DNA of 23,072 nt from Sphingomonas sp. CCH21-G11 (GTDB lineage: Bacteria > Pseudomonadota > Alphaproteobacteria > Sphingomonadales > Sphingomonadaceae). The position numbers and the translations under genes are program-made. The notes below the pieces were generated by a model that saw nothing but the letters and a program-made list of their open reading frames with translations, was not told the origin of the DNA and did not search any database. This document shows, piece by piece, positions 8,722 through 16,627 of the stretch; the first letter of the stretch is position 1; each line of letters begins with the position of its first letter. The stretch spans positions 132,501 to 155,572 of the forward strand of contig NZ_LSHX01000052.1 in NCBI RefSeq assembly GCF_001555965.1. The letters run 5' to 3'.

Positions 8722-9289
8722 GGCGCCAGTCCTCGAGCTGCGCCTGAAGGTGGCGCAGCGCGCGTGCGTAGTGCTTTTCCGCCGCGCGCTTCGAAATGCC
8801 CAACGCCGACGCCACGTCCGCCATGCGATATTCCTCGAACAACCTGAGGACGAAGACGTCGCGGGTACGCTGCGGCAATTCGCGCAGCGCCGCCTGGACG
8901 CGCATCAATCCTTCCCGTCCCACCAAGACGCGCAGCGGCGAAAAATCCGCACTTTCCAGTTCGATTCCGTCGATTTCGACATGGCGCGACACCTCGCGCA
9001 CCGCCGCGCGCCGCGCCCGGTCGCGCAGCACGTTGGCGGCGATCACGAACAGGAAACGGTCGGGCGCGTCGATCGCGCGCAGGTCGGGCATCCGCGCGAG
9101 GCGCAGGAAAACGTCCTGGACGAGGTCGGCGATGTCGGCCTCCGCCTCCACCCGGCGACGGAAATAGCGAGCGAGCGGTGCCGAAAAGCGCGCGACGAGC
9201 GCGACGAGCGCGTCGAGCTCGGCCGGCCCCGCCGAAGCCGGCACGTGCACGCCGGCGGGCGGCGAATTGATCTTGCGTCCATCGCTCAC
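8714..9289 (-). CDS. ECF sigma factor, FecI-like
   Basis: The 191-residue sigma-70 family protein has only regions 2 and 4. Region 2 (about 30-95) contains the FxxxxxRYFRRR helix, ADIADLVQDVFLRLARM and DRFLFVIAANVLRDRARR, the part that binds core polymerase and the -10. Region 4 (about 135-185) contains LRELPQRTRDVFVLRLFEEYRMADVASALGISKRAAEKHYARALRHL (shown here in part by landmarks LPQRTRDVF and ISKRAAEKHYARAL), the -35-binding helix-turn-helix. Order and overlap with the fecR-like gene, plus an STN receptor downstream, place it in the FecI group of cell-surface signalling sigma factors. The likely targets are the receptor and trehalase genes. The start at 9289 lies 54 nt after the ligD stop on the same strand. 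Confidence 0.92.
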   Translation of the reverse strand: MSDGRKINSPPAGVHVPASAGPAELDALVALVARFSAPLARYFRRRVEAEADIADLVQDVFLRLARMPDLRAIDAPDRFLFVIAANVLRDRARRAAVREVSRHVEIDGIELESADFSPLRVLVGREGLMRVQAALRELPQRTRDVFVLRLFEEYRMADVASALGISKRAAEKHYARALRHLQAQLEDWRHH

Positions 9290-9343
9290 CCCGCCTTGTG
9301 ACCATATCGGCCGGCGGGGCGCAAGCGGGCCGCACAGACGGCG

Positions 9344-11863
9344 CTACAGGTCGGGCAGCTGCTGGGCGGCGTGGCCCCAGCCCCTGAGCGAAGGTGCCGC
9401 CGCGCGCTCGACCAGTTGCGCGGCATCGGCGATCGACCATCGCGCGGGCGATGCGATCGCGTCCAGCTCGCCCCAGTCGACCGGCACCGCGACGGGCGCG
9501 CCCGGTCGCGCCCGCGCCGAATAGGGCAGCACCGCGGTCGCCCCGCGCTGATTGCGCAGCCAGTCGATGAAGATGCGCCCGCGCCGCTTGGCCTTGCGCA
9601 TCGTCGCGACGAAGCGGTCGGGTTCGGCCAGCGCCATCGCCTCCGCGAAACGTCGCGCAAAGTCTTTGTGCGCGACCCAGTCATGCCCCGGGGTCAGCGG
9701 CACGACGACATGCACCCCCTTGCCGCCCGATAGCATCGCGAAGCTCTGGAGACCGAGGTCGTCCAGCCGGTGACGCAGGTCGGCGGCGGCGCGCTTCACG
9801 TCGGCAAAATCGAGTTCCTCGTCGGGATCGAGGTCGAGCACCAGCCGGTCTGGCGCCTCGACATCGTCGACGCGCGATCCCCAGCCGTGAAACTCGATCG
9901 TCCCCATCTGCACGCACTGCAGGATGCCGGCCGCATCCTCGACATACAGATAGTCCTCGTTCCCGCCGTCCTTCTCGCGGATCGCGACATGATGGACCGC
10001 ATCGCCCATGCCGCCGCCGTCATGCTTCTGGAAAAAGCACTGCTTGGCGCGACCCTGTGGACAGCGGACGAGGCTGACCGGCCGCCGCGCAAGATGCGCA
10101 AGCATCAGCGGGGCGAGCGCGGCGTAATAGTCGGCGAGGTCACCCTTGGTCTGACCGCTTTCGGGAAAGATCACCCGGTCGCGACTGGAAATGCGGACGC
10201 CCGCGGCCGGTGCCGGTGCCGCGCGCGCGCGTTCGGGGCCGACCTCTGTGGCCGGGCGGTCGCCGCGCAGACCGACGAAGCTGGCATGGCGCACCCGCCC
10301 CTCGCCGGTGAATTCGGCAAACGCCACCTCCGCGACCAGCTCGGGCGTGACCCATTGCGCGCCGCGCTGCTCGGCGGCCGCCACGTCCAGCGGCGCGGTC
10401 TTGCGCGCCAGACGTTTGAGCCTGCGGGCGAGATCGGCCTGCGCATCGGCATCGAACCCGGTCCCCACCTTGCCCTTGTAGACCAGCGCATCGCCCTCCC
10501 GCTGGGCGAGCAGCAGCGACGCGAACGGCCGCCCCTTGGCGCGTGAGGGCGACCAGCCGACGATCACGAATTCCTGGCGGCGGGTGCATTTGACCTTCAC
10601 CCAGTTCATCGTGCGGGCCGACCGGTACGGCGCGTCGATCCGCTTGGCGATGATCCCTTCCTGCCCGGCCGCGCACATCGCGTCGAACAGCCGCTCGCCC
10701 GCGCCGATGACATGGTCGGCGACATGGACGGGCGGTGCGGCGTCGCCGAGCAGCGCGGCGAGCCGCTCCTTGCGCGCGATGGTGGGCAGTGGAGTCAGAT
10801 CCGCACCGTCCAGCGCCAGCAGGTCGAAGGCATGCAGGTCGAGGTGCTGGCGCGCACCTTGTCCGCCGTGCCCCCGCTTGAGCATCGCCTGCAACGCCGA
10901 AAAGCTTGGGTTGCCGTCAGGCCCCGGCGCGGTGATCTCGCCGTCGATCAGGCACGGCGGCAGGTCGAGCGCGGCAATCACGGCGACGAGCGGCGCGAAC
11001 TTGTCGGTCCAGTCCAGGCCGTTCCGGGTATAGATGCGTACGGCCGACCCGGCGGCAGCCACCAGCGCACGATAGCCGTCGAACTTGATCTCGTGCAGCC
11101 AGTCATTGCCGGTCGGGACCGCGTCGACCAGCGTCGCGAGCTGGGGCTTGCGGAACGCGGGCGGACGCGCCGGGCGGCGCGCGCGCGGGCTCGCCCTCGC
11201 CGCACGCGCATTGTGCCGCGCGGCCTTGGTCATCTCGGCAGCGAAGGCATCGCCCGACTTGCCGGCAAGCGCGTGCTCGCCACCCGTATCGGCGGCAATT
11301 TCCGCCATCGAGCGCCCGGTCAGGACACTGGTCAGGCACCGGTCGATCAGGTCGCCGCGCGCGCCCGCATGGTCATCGCCGATCTTGCGGAGCAGCCAGT
11401 TCTCGCGCTTCTCGCCGGGCTTGCCGCGCATCCGGACCAGCAGCCACTCGCCCTTCATCCGCTCGCCGTCGAGGCGGAAGTGCAGATGACCCTTGTCGAG
11501 ATCGTCCGCCGTCTTGCCCTCGACGGGGGTCCAGTTCCCCCGGTCCCACAGCATCACCGTCCCGCCGCCATATTCGCGTCTGGGGATGACCCCCTCGAAC
11601 TCGGCATAGCTGAGCGGATGATCCTCGGTCCGCACCGCAAGCCGCTTGTCGGCGGGATCGAGCGAGGGCCCTGCCGTCACCGCCCAGCTTTTGAGGACGC
11701 CGTCCTTCTCCAGCCGCAGGTCCCAGTGCAGCCGGGTCGCATCATGCTTCTGGACGATGAAACGGTTGCCGCCCGGCTTGCCAACCTTGCCGGCAGGCTC
11801 GGCGGTCGCCTTGAAATCACGCCGCCGACGATATTCGGCCAGCGGATCGGTCCTCCCCGGCAT
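9344..11863 (-). CDS. ligD: DNA ligase D, multifunctional NHEJ enzyme
   Basis: The 839-residue protein holds all three LigD modules, in the order phosphoesterase, ligase, polymerase. The 3'-phosphoesterase domain is about residues 20-160 (FIVQKHDATRLHWDLRLE; likely catalytic H40, H46, D48, H82). The ATP-dependent ligase domain is about 238-545, with the nucleophile Lys260 in EIKFDGYR and later motifs LIDGEI, EGIIAKR and WVKVKC. The archaeo-eukaryotic primase-type polymerase domain is about 560-839, with the metal-binding LDLDP (676-680). It trims, fills and seals double-strand breaks after Ku loading. It begins 2 nt after the Ku stop codon, so both are surely one transcript. The order PE-Lig-Pol is a common proteobacterial arrangement and the length is normal. 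Confidence 0.96.
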   Translation of the reverse strand: MPGRTDPLAEYRRRRDFKATAEPAGKVGKPGGNRFIVQKHDATRLHWDLRLEKDGVLKSWAVTAGPSLDPADKRLAVRTEDHPLSYAEFEGVIPRREYGGGTVMLWDRGNWTPVEGKTADDLDKGHLHFRLDGERMKGEWLLVRMRGKPGEKRENWLLRKIGDDHAGARGDLIDRCLTSVLTGRSMAEIAADTGGEHALAGKSGDAFAAEMTKAARHNARAARASPRARRPARPPAFRKPQLATLVDAVPTGNDWLHEIKFDGYRALVAAAGSAVRIYTRNGLDWTDKFAPLVAVIAALDLPPCLIDGEITAPGPDGNPSFSALQAMLKRGHGGQGARQHLDLHAFDLLALDGADLTPLPTIARKERLAALLGDAAPPVHVADHVIGAGERLFDAMCAAGQEGIIAKRIDAPYRSARTMNWVKVKCTRRQEFVIVGWSPSRAKGRPFASLLLAQREGDALVYKGKVGTGFDADAQADLARRLKRLARKTAPLDVAAAEQRGAQWVTPELVAEVAFAEFTGEGRVRHASFVGLRGDRPATEVGPERARAAPAPAAGVRISSRDRVIFPESGQTKGDLADYYAALAPLMLAHLARRPVSLVRCPQGRAKQCFFQKHDGGGMGDAVHHVAIREKDGGNEDYLYVEDAAGILQCVQMGTIEFHGWGSRVDDVEAPDRLVLDLDPDEELDFADVKRAAADLRHRLDDLGLQSFAMLSGGKGVHVVVPLTPGHDWVAHKDFARRFAEAMALAEPDRFVATMRKAKRRGRIFIDWLRNQRGATAVLPYSARARPGAPVAVPVDWGELDAIASPARWSIADAAQLVERAAAPSLRGWGHAAQQLPDL

Positions 11864-11865
11864 GT

Positions 11866-12753
11866 TCAGGCGCGCTTGCGCGCCGCGGCTTTGGCGGCGG
11901 GCTTCTTGGCGGCGGACTTCTTCGCGGATGGCTTGGCCCCGGAGGCGCGCGCGGCCGGCTTGCCCCCGTCCACCGACGCCTTGAGCGCGGCCATCAGGTC
12001 GATGACGTTCGACTTGCCCGCGGGCGCGGCGGGCTCATCGACATCCTCCAGCACCCTCTTGCCCTTGGCCTTGGCCTTCTTGTCGATCAGCCGGTGAAGC
12101 GCGTCGACATAACGGTTGTGATAGTCGGCGGCGTCGAACGTCCCGCTCTTCTTCTCGATCAGCGAGGTCGCTAGGTCGAGCAGGTCGGGGTCGGGCTTCG
12201 CGTTGCCGATGTCCGCGAAAAAGCCCGTCGCGCGATTGACCTCGTCGGCGTAGCGCAGCGTCTCGAGGATCATGCCGCGACCGCACGGTTTCAGGCTGAC
12301 CAGATATTCCTGCCCACGCACCGCCAGCTGCCCCACCCCGACCTTGCGCGTCGCGCGCAACGCGTCGCGCAGCACGACATAGGCTTCCTCCGCCAGGTCG
12401 TCGGCGGGGACGACATAATAGGGTTTCTCGTAATAAAGGACGTCGATCGCATCGGCATCGACGAACTGGACGAGCTCGAGGGTGCGTTTGGAGTCGAGCT
12501 TCACCGCCTCGATCTCGGCATCGTCGAGCAGCACATAGCTGCCACGCGACACCTCGTAGCCCTTGATGATCTCGTCCCGGTCGATCGGGCCGACGCCCGG
12601 CACCACCTTCTCGTATTTGACCGGCTTGCCCGACGGCTCGTGGATCTGGCGAAAGCTGACCGACGCGCCCGAACGGGTCGCCGCATAGATTTCGACCGGA
12701 ATCGAAACCAGCGCCAACCGGATCTGTCCCCGCCAATAGGCTCGTGCCGCCAT
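11866..12753 (-). CDS. ku: Ku DNA end-binding protein
   Basis: This is a 295-residue bacterial Ku homodimer subunit. The core begins ARAYWRGQIRLALVSIPVEIY and includes YEVSRGSYVLLDDAEIEAV and the DYHNRYVDALHRLI helix near the end of the ring domain. The C-terminus is a Lys/Ala-rich tail (SAKKSAAKKPAAKAAARKRA), typical of bacterial Ku and thought to aid DNA binding and threading. The ATG at 12753 is chosen because GGAG lies 6 nt upstream and the protein starts exactly at the family core; the frame is open 63 nt further but that part looks non-coding. Ku threads onto broken ends and recruits LigD, encoded 2 nt downstream. It is divergent from the transporter gene at 12927. Confidence 0.95.
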   Translation of the reverse strand: MAARAYWRGQIRLALVSIPVEIYAATRSGASVSFRQIHEPSGKPVKYEKVVPGVGPIDRDEIIKGYEVSRGSYVLLDDAEIEAVKLDSKRTLELVQFVDADAIDVLYYEKPYYVVPADDLAEEAYVVLRDALRATRKVGVGQLAVRGQEYLVSLKPCGRGMILETLRYADEVNRATGFFADIGNAKPDPDLLDLATSLIEKKSGTFDAADYHNRYVDALHRLIDKKAKAKGKRVLEDVDEPAAPAGKSNVIDLMAALKASVDGGKPAARASGAKPSAKKSAAKKPAAKAAARKRA

Positions 12754-12897
12754 CACCTGCTCCAAATGACCTTGCTGGGAAAGCGCGGCGGGGCGGGGAT
12801 TGTTCCGGCCCGGCACCCGATCTTCGGCCCGGACGTGACGGACGCACCCGCCCGGCGGATTGGCGCGTTGAGTGGCGCTCGGCTAGACAGGATCGCG

Positions 12898-12930
12898 ATG
12901 CCCCTCTTTGTTGCCCTTTGCGCCGGATGA
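12898..12930 (+). other. 10-codon mini-ORF overlapping the transporter start
   Basis: ATG at 12898 has AGGA five bases upstream and encodes MPLFVALCAG before the TGA at 12928-12930. The stop overlaps the ATG of the transporter (12927) as ATGA, the classic arrangement for translational coupling. The transporter ATG itself has no clear Shine-Dalgarno. It could be a coupling leader peptide or a coincidence; no amino-acid run points to attenuation. Confidence 0.4.
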
Positions 12931-14717
12931 TCCCGGCACCCCCGCCGCACGCCATCGGCGCGATCCTGCTGACTGCGGCGATGTTCTACGGCTTCATCTC
13001 GGGCCGGGTGCGGGTGGAGATCATCTCGCTGCTCACGATCAGCGCGATCGCGCTGGGGCTCTATCTGTTGCCGCTCCCGGGACAGGTTCCGACCGACGGA
13101 CTGAAACTCGCTTTCGAGGGCTTCGGGCATTACGCGCTCGTCACCATCTGTGCGCTGATGGTGCTCGGGCGCGGCCTGGTCACGACGGGTGCGCTGGAAC
13201 CGGTGTCGCGCCTGCTGACGCGGGTGTGGCAGTTCAATCACCGGATCGGCCTGCTGGTCACGCTGGCGCTCGCATTCGGCATGAGCATGATGGTGAACGA
13301 CACCCCGGTGCTCGTCCTGCTGTTGCCGATCATGGCGTCGATCGCGGCCAATGGCGGCATGCCGGCGTCGAAAACGCTGATCCCGGTCAACAGCGCCGTC
13401 CTGATCGGCGGCATGTCGACGACGATCGGCACGTCGACCAATCTGCTCGTGGTGTCGATCGCGGGCGATCTCGGCCTGCCGCGCATGACCGTGTTTCACT
13501 TCACCCCGATCGTGATGATGGCTGCGGTCGTCGCGCTGCCGTTTGTCTGGCTGGTGATGCCGCGCCTGCTGCCCGATCACTCGACCGCCGCCGGGCACGA
13601 GCCGCGTGCGTTCACCGCGACCCTCCGGCTGGGCGATCCGGCGGCCTCGCGCGAACGCACGCGCGAGGCGCTGGCCGAGCGGCTTCCCGCCGGGCTGGAG
13701 ATTCTGAGCCTGCCCGATGCCGACGGGCGGATGCGGGTGCGCGGATCGCACGTAATGCTCGAGGAGGCGATGCGCGTGCTGGGCGCGACCGCCGCACCGG
13801 CCTGGCTGATGGAGCGGCTGAAACGCGGTTATGCCAGCAGCGGTGAGGACCTGACCGTCGCCGAACTGTCGATCAGCCGCGATTCGGCGCTGGTCGGCAA
13901 GAGCGTGGTGTCGGCCAACGTCGCCGAGCTCTATAATCTTGCGATCCTCGGCGTGCACCGTGCACGCCGGCCGTGGCAGGGCCGCTGGGACACCAGCGAT
14001 GCCGGCGACAGCGCCTTTGCAGAGGGCGACATCCTGCTCGTCGCGGGCGCGCTGCCCAACATCCAGCTGATGTCGGCCGGCGAAAACGCGTTGATGCTCG
14101 ACGGCGCCAAGGAGCTGCCGCGCACGGCAAAGGCGCCGCTGGCGCTCGCCATCATGGCGACAGCGGTCGTTCCCGCCAGCATCGGCCTGATCCCGATCGC
14201 AATTTCGGCGCTGGGCGGCGCGATCGCGATGCTGGTCACCGGCTGCGTGCGCTTCGACCGCATCGGCCGCGCGCTGTCGGCGAAGGTGATCGTGCTGGTC
14301 GCCGCCAGCATCGCGATCGGCCGGATCATCCTGGAAAGCGGGGCGGCCGCGTGGCTGAGCCAGCTGATCGCCCTCGGGCTCCAGTTCCTGCCCGCGGCCG
14401 GCGTGCTCGCGGCGGTGATGCTGTTCGTGACGCTGCTGACCAACTTCGCGTCGAACACGACCGCGGCTGCGGTCGGAACCCCGATCGCGTTCAGCCTGGG
14501 CGAGCAGCTCGGCATTCCGGTCGAGCCGCTGGTGCTGGCGGTGCTGTTCGGCTGCAACCTGTGCTATGCGACCCCGGTCGCCTATCAGACCAACATGCTC
14601 ATCATGTCGGCGGGCGACTACACCTTCTCCGACTATACCCGCACCGGGCTGCCGCTGGTTGCGATCATGATCGTGACACTGTCTGCGCTGCTCGTCCTCC
14701 GCTACGGGCTCTACTGA
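12927..14717 (+). CDS. SLC13-type (DASS) transporter with RCK_C domain
   Basis: The product has about 596 residues and many membrane segments arranged as two repeats around a cytoplasmic insert. The first half ends with GTSTNLLV (168-175) and the second carries TNFASNTTAAAVGTP; these S-N-T hairpin-tip motifs bind Na+ and anion in SLC13/DASS carriers of dicarboxylates, sulfate or similar anions. Between the halves lies a soluble region (about 215-390) with an RCK_C/TrkA_C-like fold (VAELSISRDSALVGKSV, then FAEGDILLVAG), as found in the large YfbS-like subgroup. The substrate is unclear. The start at 12927 is taken because membrane sequence begins right after it and it is coupled to a mini-ORF. 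An upstream start inside the ku promoter region is unlikely. The gene ends 7 nt inside the convergent small gene. Confidence 0.9.
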   Translation: MIPAPPPHAIGAILLTAAMFYGFISGRVRVEIISLLTISAIALGLYLLPLPGQVPTDGLKLAFEGFGHYALVTICALMVLGRGLVTTGALEPVSRLLTRVWQFNHRIGLLVTLALAFGMSMMVNDTPVLVLLLPIMASIAANGGMPASKTLIPVNSAVLIGGMSTTIGTSTNLLVVSIAGDLGLPRMTVFHFTPIVMMAAVVALPFVWLVMPRLLPDHSTAAGHEPRAFTATLRLGDPAASRERTREALAERLPAGLEILSLPDADGRMRVRGSHVMLEEAMRVLGATAAPAWLMERLKRGYASSGEDLTVAELSISRDSALVGKSVVSANVAELYNLAILGVHRARRPWQGRWDTSDAGDSAFAEGDILLVAGALPNIQLMSAGENALMLDGAKELPRTAKAPLALAIMATAVVPASIGLIPIAISALGGAIAMLVTGCVRFDRIGRALSAKVIVLVAASIAIGRIILESGAAAWLSQLIALGLQFLPAAGVLAAVMLFVTLLTNFASNTTAAAVGTPIAFSLGEQLGIPVEPLVLAVLFGCNLCYATPVAYQTNMLIMSAGDYTFSDYTRTGLPLVAIMIVTLSALLVLRYGLY

Positions 14718-15061
14718 CCGCGCGACCGGGCACGGCGGGCGTTGACAAGCCCGAGCAGCGCCTGCGCCCGGACCGACAGCTCCGCCCGCTCGGCCTCGGA
14801 CAATCCGTTGGCGAGATATCGGTCCTCCAGCCCGGCCACCGCCCGCGCCTCGCGACGCAGGCCGCGCGCCTCGCGCCGGTCGAGCTGGCCGGCGCGGCGG
14901 CCGTCACGAATGTCGCTGCGCGCCTCGGCCAGCAGCGGCCGCACGCTCGGGACCAACGGGACGGGTTCTCGATCCCCGTCGGCGCCGCCGCCGTCCCAGA
15001 TTTGCGCACTAGCGGGCGTCGCCGCCAGCAGCCCGATCGCCAGCATCATCACGGCACGCAT
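14711..15061 (-). CDS. Small secreted protein, hypothetical
   Basis: The 116-residue protein has a clear Sec signal peptide (MRAVMMLAIGLLAATPASAQ, cleaved after ASA). The mature part is rich in Arg, Ala and Glu and probably forms two helices: DIRDGRRAGQLDRREARGL, then GLSEAERAELSVRAQALLGL. From memory, sphingomonads encode several such periplasmic proteins with a G-x-L-x-x-x-E-A ... GLS-x-x-E-R pattern and no assigned function. The ATG at 15061 has GGGGAG upstream and gives the signal peptide directly; the longer frame to 15145 has no support. Convergent with the transporter gene, with a 7-nt overlap of stop regions. Confidence 0.8.
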   Translation of the reverse strand: MRAVMMLAIGLLAATPASAQIWDGGGADGDREPVPLVPSVRPLLAEARSDIRDGRRAGQLDRREARGLRREARAVAGLEDRYLANGLSEAERAELSVRAQALLGLVNARRARSRGQ

Positions 15062-15186
15062 TGCCCGCTCCCCTGCCCGTCCTGTGTTTCCGGAAAATGG
15101 CTGCCTGTGCCTGTATCGCCGATGAACCGGGCATCGGCGCGGCACAACGGCTTTCGCGGCGGCGCGACACGGCCTAGGGGGGCGCG

Positions 15187-16164
15187 ATGCACGGCTGGAT
15201 CATCCTCGACAAACCGCTCGGCCTTGGCTCGACACAGGGCGTCAGCGCGGTCAAGCGCGCGCTGCGCACCGCGGGTCTGGGCAAGGCGAAGGTTGGGCAT
15301 GGCGGGACGCTCGACCCGCTGGCGACCGGCGTGCTGCCGATCGCGATCGGCGAAGCCACCAAGCTCGCCGGGCGGATGCTCGACAGCGACAAGGCATATG
15401 ACTTCACGATCCGCTTCGGGGCGGAAACCGACACCCTCGACCTGGAGGGCAAGGTCGTGTCGGAGAGCCCAGGCCGCCCGACATCGGCAGAGATTTTGGC
15501 GGTGTTGCCCGACTTCACCGGCCCGATCGACCAGGTGCCGCCCGCCTACTCCGCGCTGAAGGTCGACGGCGAACGCGCCTACGACCTCGCCCGCGCCGGC
15601 GAGACGGTCACGCTCGCGACGCGCCGCATCACGGTGCACGCGCTACGAATCCTCCCTGAGCTGGCTCGGGTAGGGGGACCGCGCCCGCAGGGCGTGGTGG
15701 AGGGGCAGAGACCAAATGATCCGCCTGCGGCTGGTCCCCCTCCCCGTGCCGGGGAGGATCTGGAAGAAATCACCCTCACCGCCCATGTATCGAAAGGCAC
15801 CTATATCCGCAGCCTGGCCCGCGACATTGCACGGGCACTCGGCACGGTGGGCCATGTCACGATGCTGCGGCGGACGCGGGCGGGGCCGTTCGGGCTGGAA
15901 GGCGCGATTTCGCTGGACAAATTGGCCGATGCTGCTAATGCCCGCGCCCTTGAAGACGTGATCCTGCCGTTGAGGGCGGGGCTGGACGACATCCCGGCTC
16001 TACCCCTCACCCCCGATCAGGCAGGGCTGCTCCGCCAGGGGCGGGTCTTGATCGGGATCGCCGCTGACGATGGCCTCTGCTTTGCCGAGCTGGACACGGT
16101 TCCGGTCGCGCTCGTGGAGGTTTCGGACGGGATCGTCCGGGTCGTGCGCGGCTTCAACCTCTGA
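15187..16164 (+). CDS. truB: tRNA pseudouridine-55 synthase TruB, with in-frame repeat insertion
   Basis: TruB isomerises U55 of the tRNA T-loop to pseudouridine. Visible motifs are WIILDKPLGLGST at the N-terminus, GHGGTLDPLATGVL with the catalytic Asp43, then AYDFTIRFGAETDTLD, PPAYSALKVDGERAY and the nucleotide-contacting HVSKGTYIRSLARD. A short C-terminal PUA-like part follows (LRQGRVL to VVRGFNL). At 325 residues it is longer than usual, because residues about 155-192 are a Pro/Gly/Arg-rich stretch encoded by a palindromic repeat (15648-15764) lying between two strands before the HVSKGTYIRS motif. Without it the protein would be about 287 residues. AGGGGGG precedes the ATG. rpsO follows after 15 nt, then pnp, the usual order in alphaproteobacteria. 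Confidence 0.95.
   Translation: MHGWIILDKPLGLGSTQGVSAVKRALRTAGLGKAKVGHGGTLDPLATGVLPIAIGEATKLAGRMLDSDKAYDFTIRFGAETDTLDLEGKVVSESPGRPTSAEILAVLPDFTGPIDQVPPAYSALKVDGERAYDLARAGETVTLATRRITVHALRILPELARVGGPRPQGVVEGQRPNDPPAAGPPPRAGEDLEEITLTAHVSKGTYIRSLARDIARALGTVGHVTMLRRTRAGPFGLEGAISLDKLADAANARALEDVILPLRAGLDDIPALPLTPDQAGLLRQGRVLIGIAADDGLCFAELDTVPVALVEVSDGIVRVVRGFNL
15648..15764. repeat. Palindromic repeat element inserted in frame in truB
   Basis: The outer arms ATCCTCCC (15649-15656) and GGGAGGAT (15752-15759) are inverted copies, and so are the inner arms AGGGGGACC (15672-15680) and GGTCCCCCT (15733-15741). The right arm is itself a hairpin, CTCCCCG-tgc-CGGGGAG (15740-15756 region). The left arm folds imperfectly (CCCTGAGC/GCTCGGG). 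The core holds CGCCC-gca-GGGCG (15682-15694) followed by GTGGTGGAGGGG. From memory, this nested layout matches short repeats scattered between genes in sphingomonad genomes. Its span of 117 nt is 39 codons with no stop in the truB frame. The exact ends are estimated. Confidence 0.8.
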
Positions 16165-16179
16165 CGTGAAAGGACGACG

Positions 16180-16449
16180 ATGTCGATTACGCAAGAGCGC
16201 AAGGAAGCGCTGATCACCGAACATGGCCGCGAAAGCGGCGACACCGGCAGCCCCGAAGTGCAGGTCGCGATCCTGACCGAACGGATCCAGAACCTGACCG
16301 AGCATTTCAAGACGCACGCCAAGGACAATCACTCGCGCCGCGGTCTGCTGATGCTGGTCAACAAGCGTCGCGCGTTGCTCGACTATCTTCGCAAGAAGGA
16401 CGAGAGCCGCTATACGGCCCTCATCGCGAAGCTCGGGCTTCGCAAGTAA
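16180..16449 (+). CDS. rpsO: 30S ribosomal protein S15
   Basis: The 89-residue protein is full length for S15, a primary 16S rRNA binder of the 30S platform. Typical stretches are [43 protein letters not shown] and the end [18 protein letters not shown] lies upstream of the ATG. It follows truB by 15 nt and is closed by a strong terminator at 16454, so pnp beyond is at least partly separately transcribed or reached by read-through. Confidence 0.98.
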   Translation: MSITQERKEALITEHGRESGDTGSPEVQVAILTERIQNLTEHFKTHAKDNHSRRGLLMLVNKRRALLDYLRKKDESRYTALIAKLGLRK

Positions 16450-16453
16450 TTTC

Positions 16454-16486
16454 GAAGGGCGCCTCCGGGCGCCCTTCTGTTATTCC
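16454..16486 (+). terminator. Rho-independent terminator after rpsO
   Basis: A perfect 10-bp stem GAAGGGCGCC / GGCGCCCTTC (16454-16463 with 16468-16477) has a 4-nt loop and is followed by TGTTATT. The T-tract is short, so some read-through into pnp is plausible. Confidence 0.8.
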
Positions 16487-16507
16487 CGGTAACCAATCGG
16501 GAAGTTC

Positions 16508-16579
16508 GAAGGGGCGCAATCCGGTTGCCCCTTCACCGAGCCACGAACGGCTCCCCAAACGGGTCCGATGGGCGGACCC
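16508..16579 (+). promoter_or_regulatory. Three tandem hairpins in the pnp leader
   Basis: Three perfect stems follow one another between the rpsO terminator and pnp: GAAGGGGC/GCCCCTTC (16508-16515, 16527-16534), GAGCC/GGCTC (16538-16542, 16549-16553) and GGGTCCG/CGGACCC (16561-16567, 16573-16579). In E. coli the pnp leader is a double-stranded RNA cut by RNase III and then degraded by PNPase, giving autoregulation. These stems sit at the right place for a similar control, but are shorter, so this is inference. Confidence 0.45.
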
Positions 16580-16627
16580 ACTCTAGAGGCCCCCGTTGCA
16601 TTGGGCAGCGGGAGTGAAGGAAACGAA

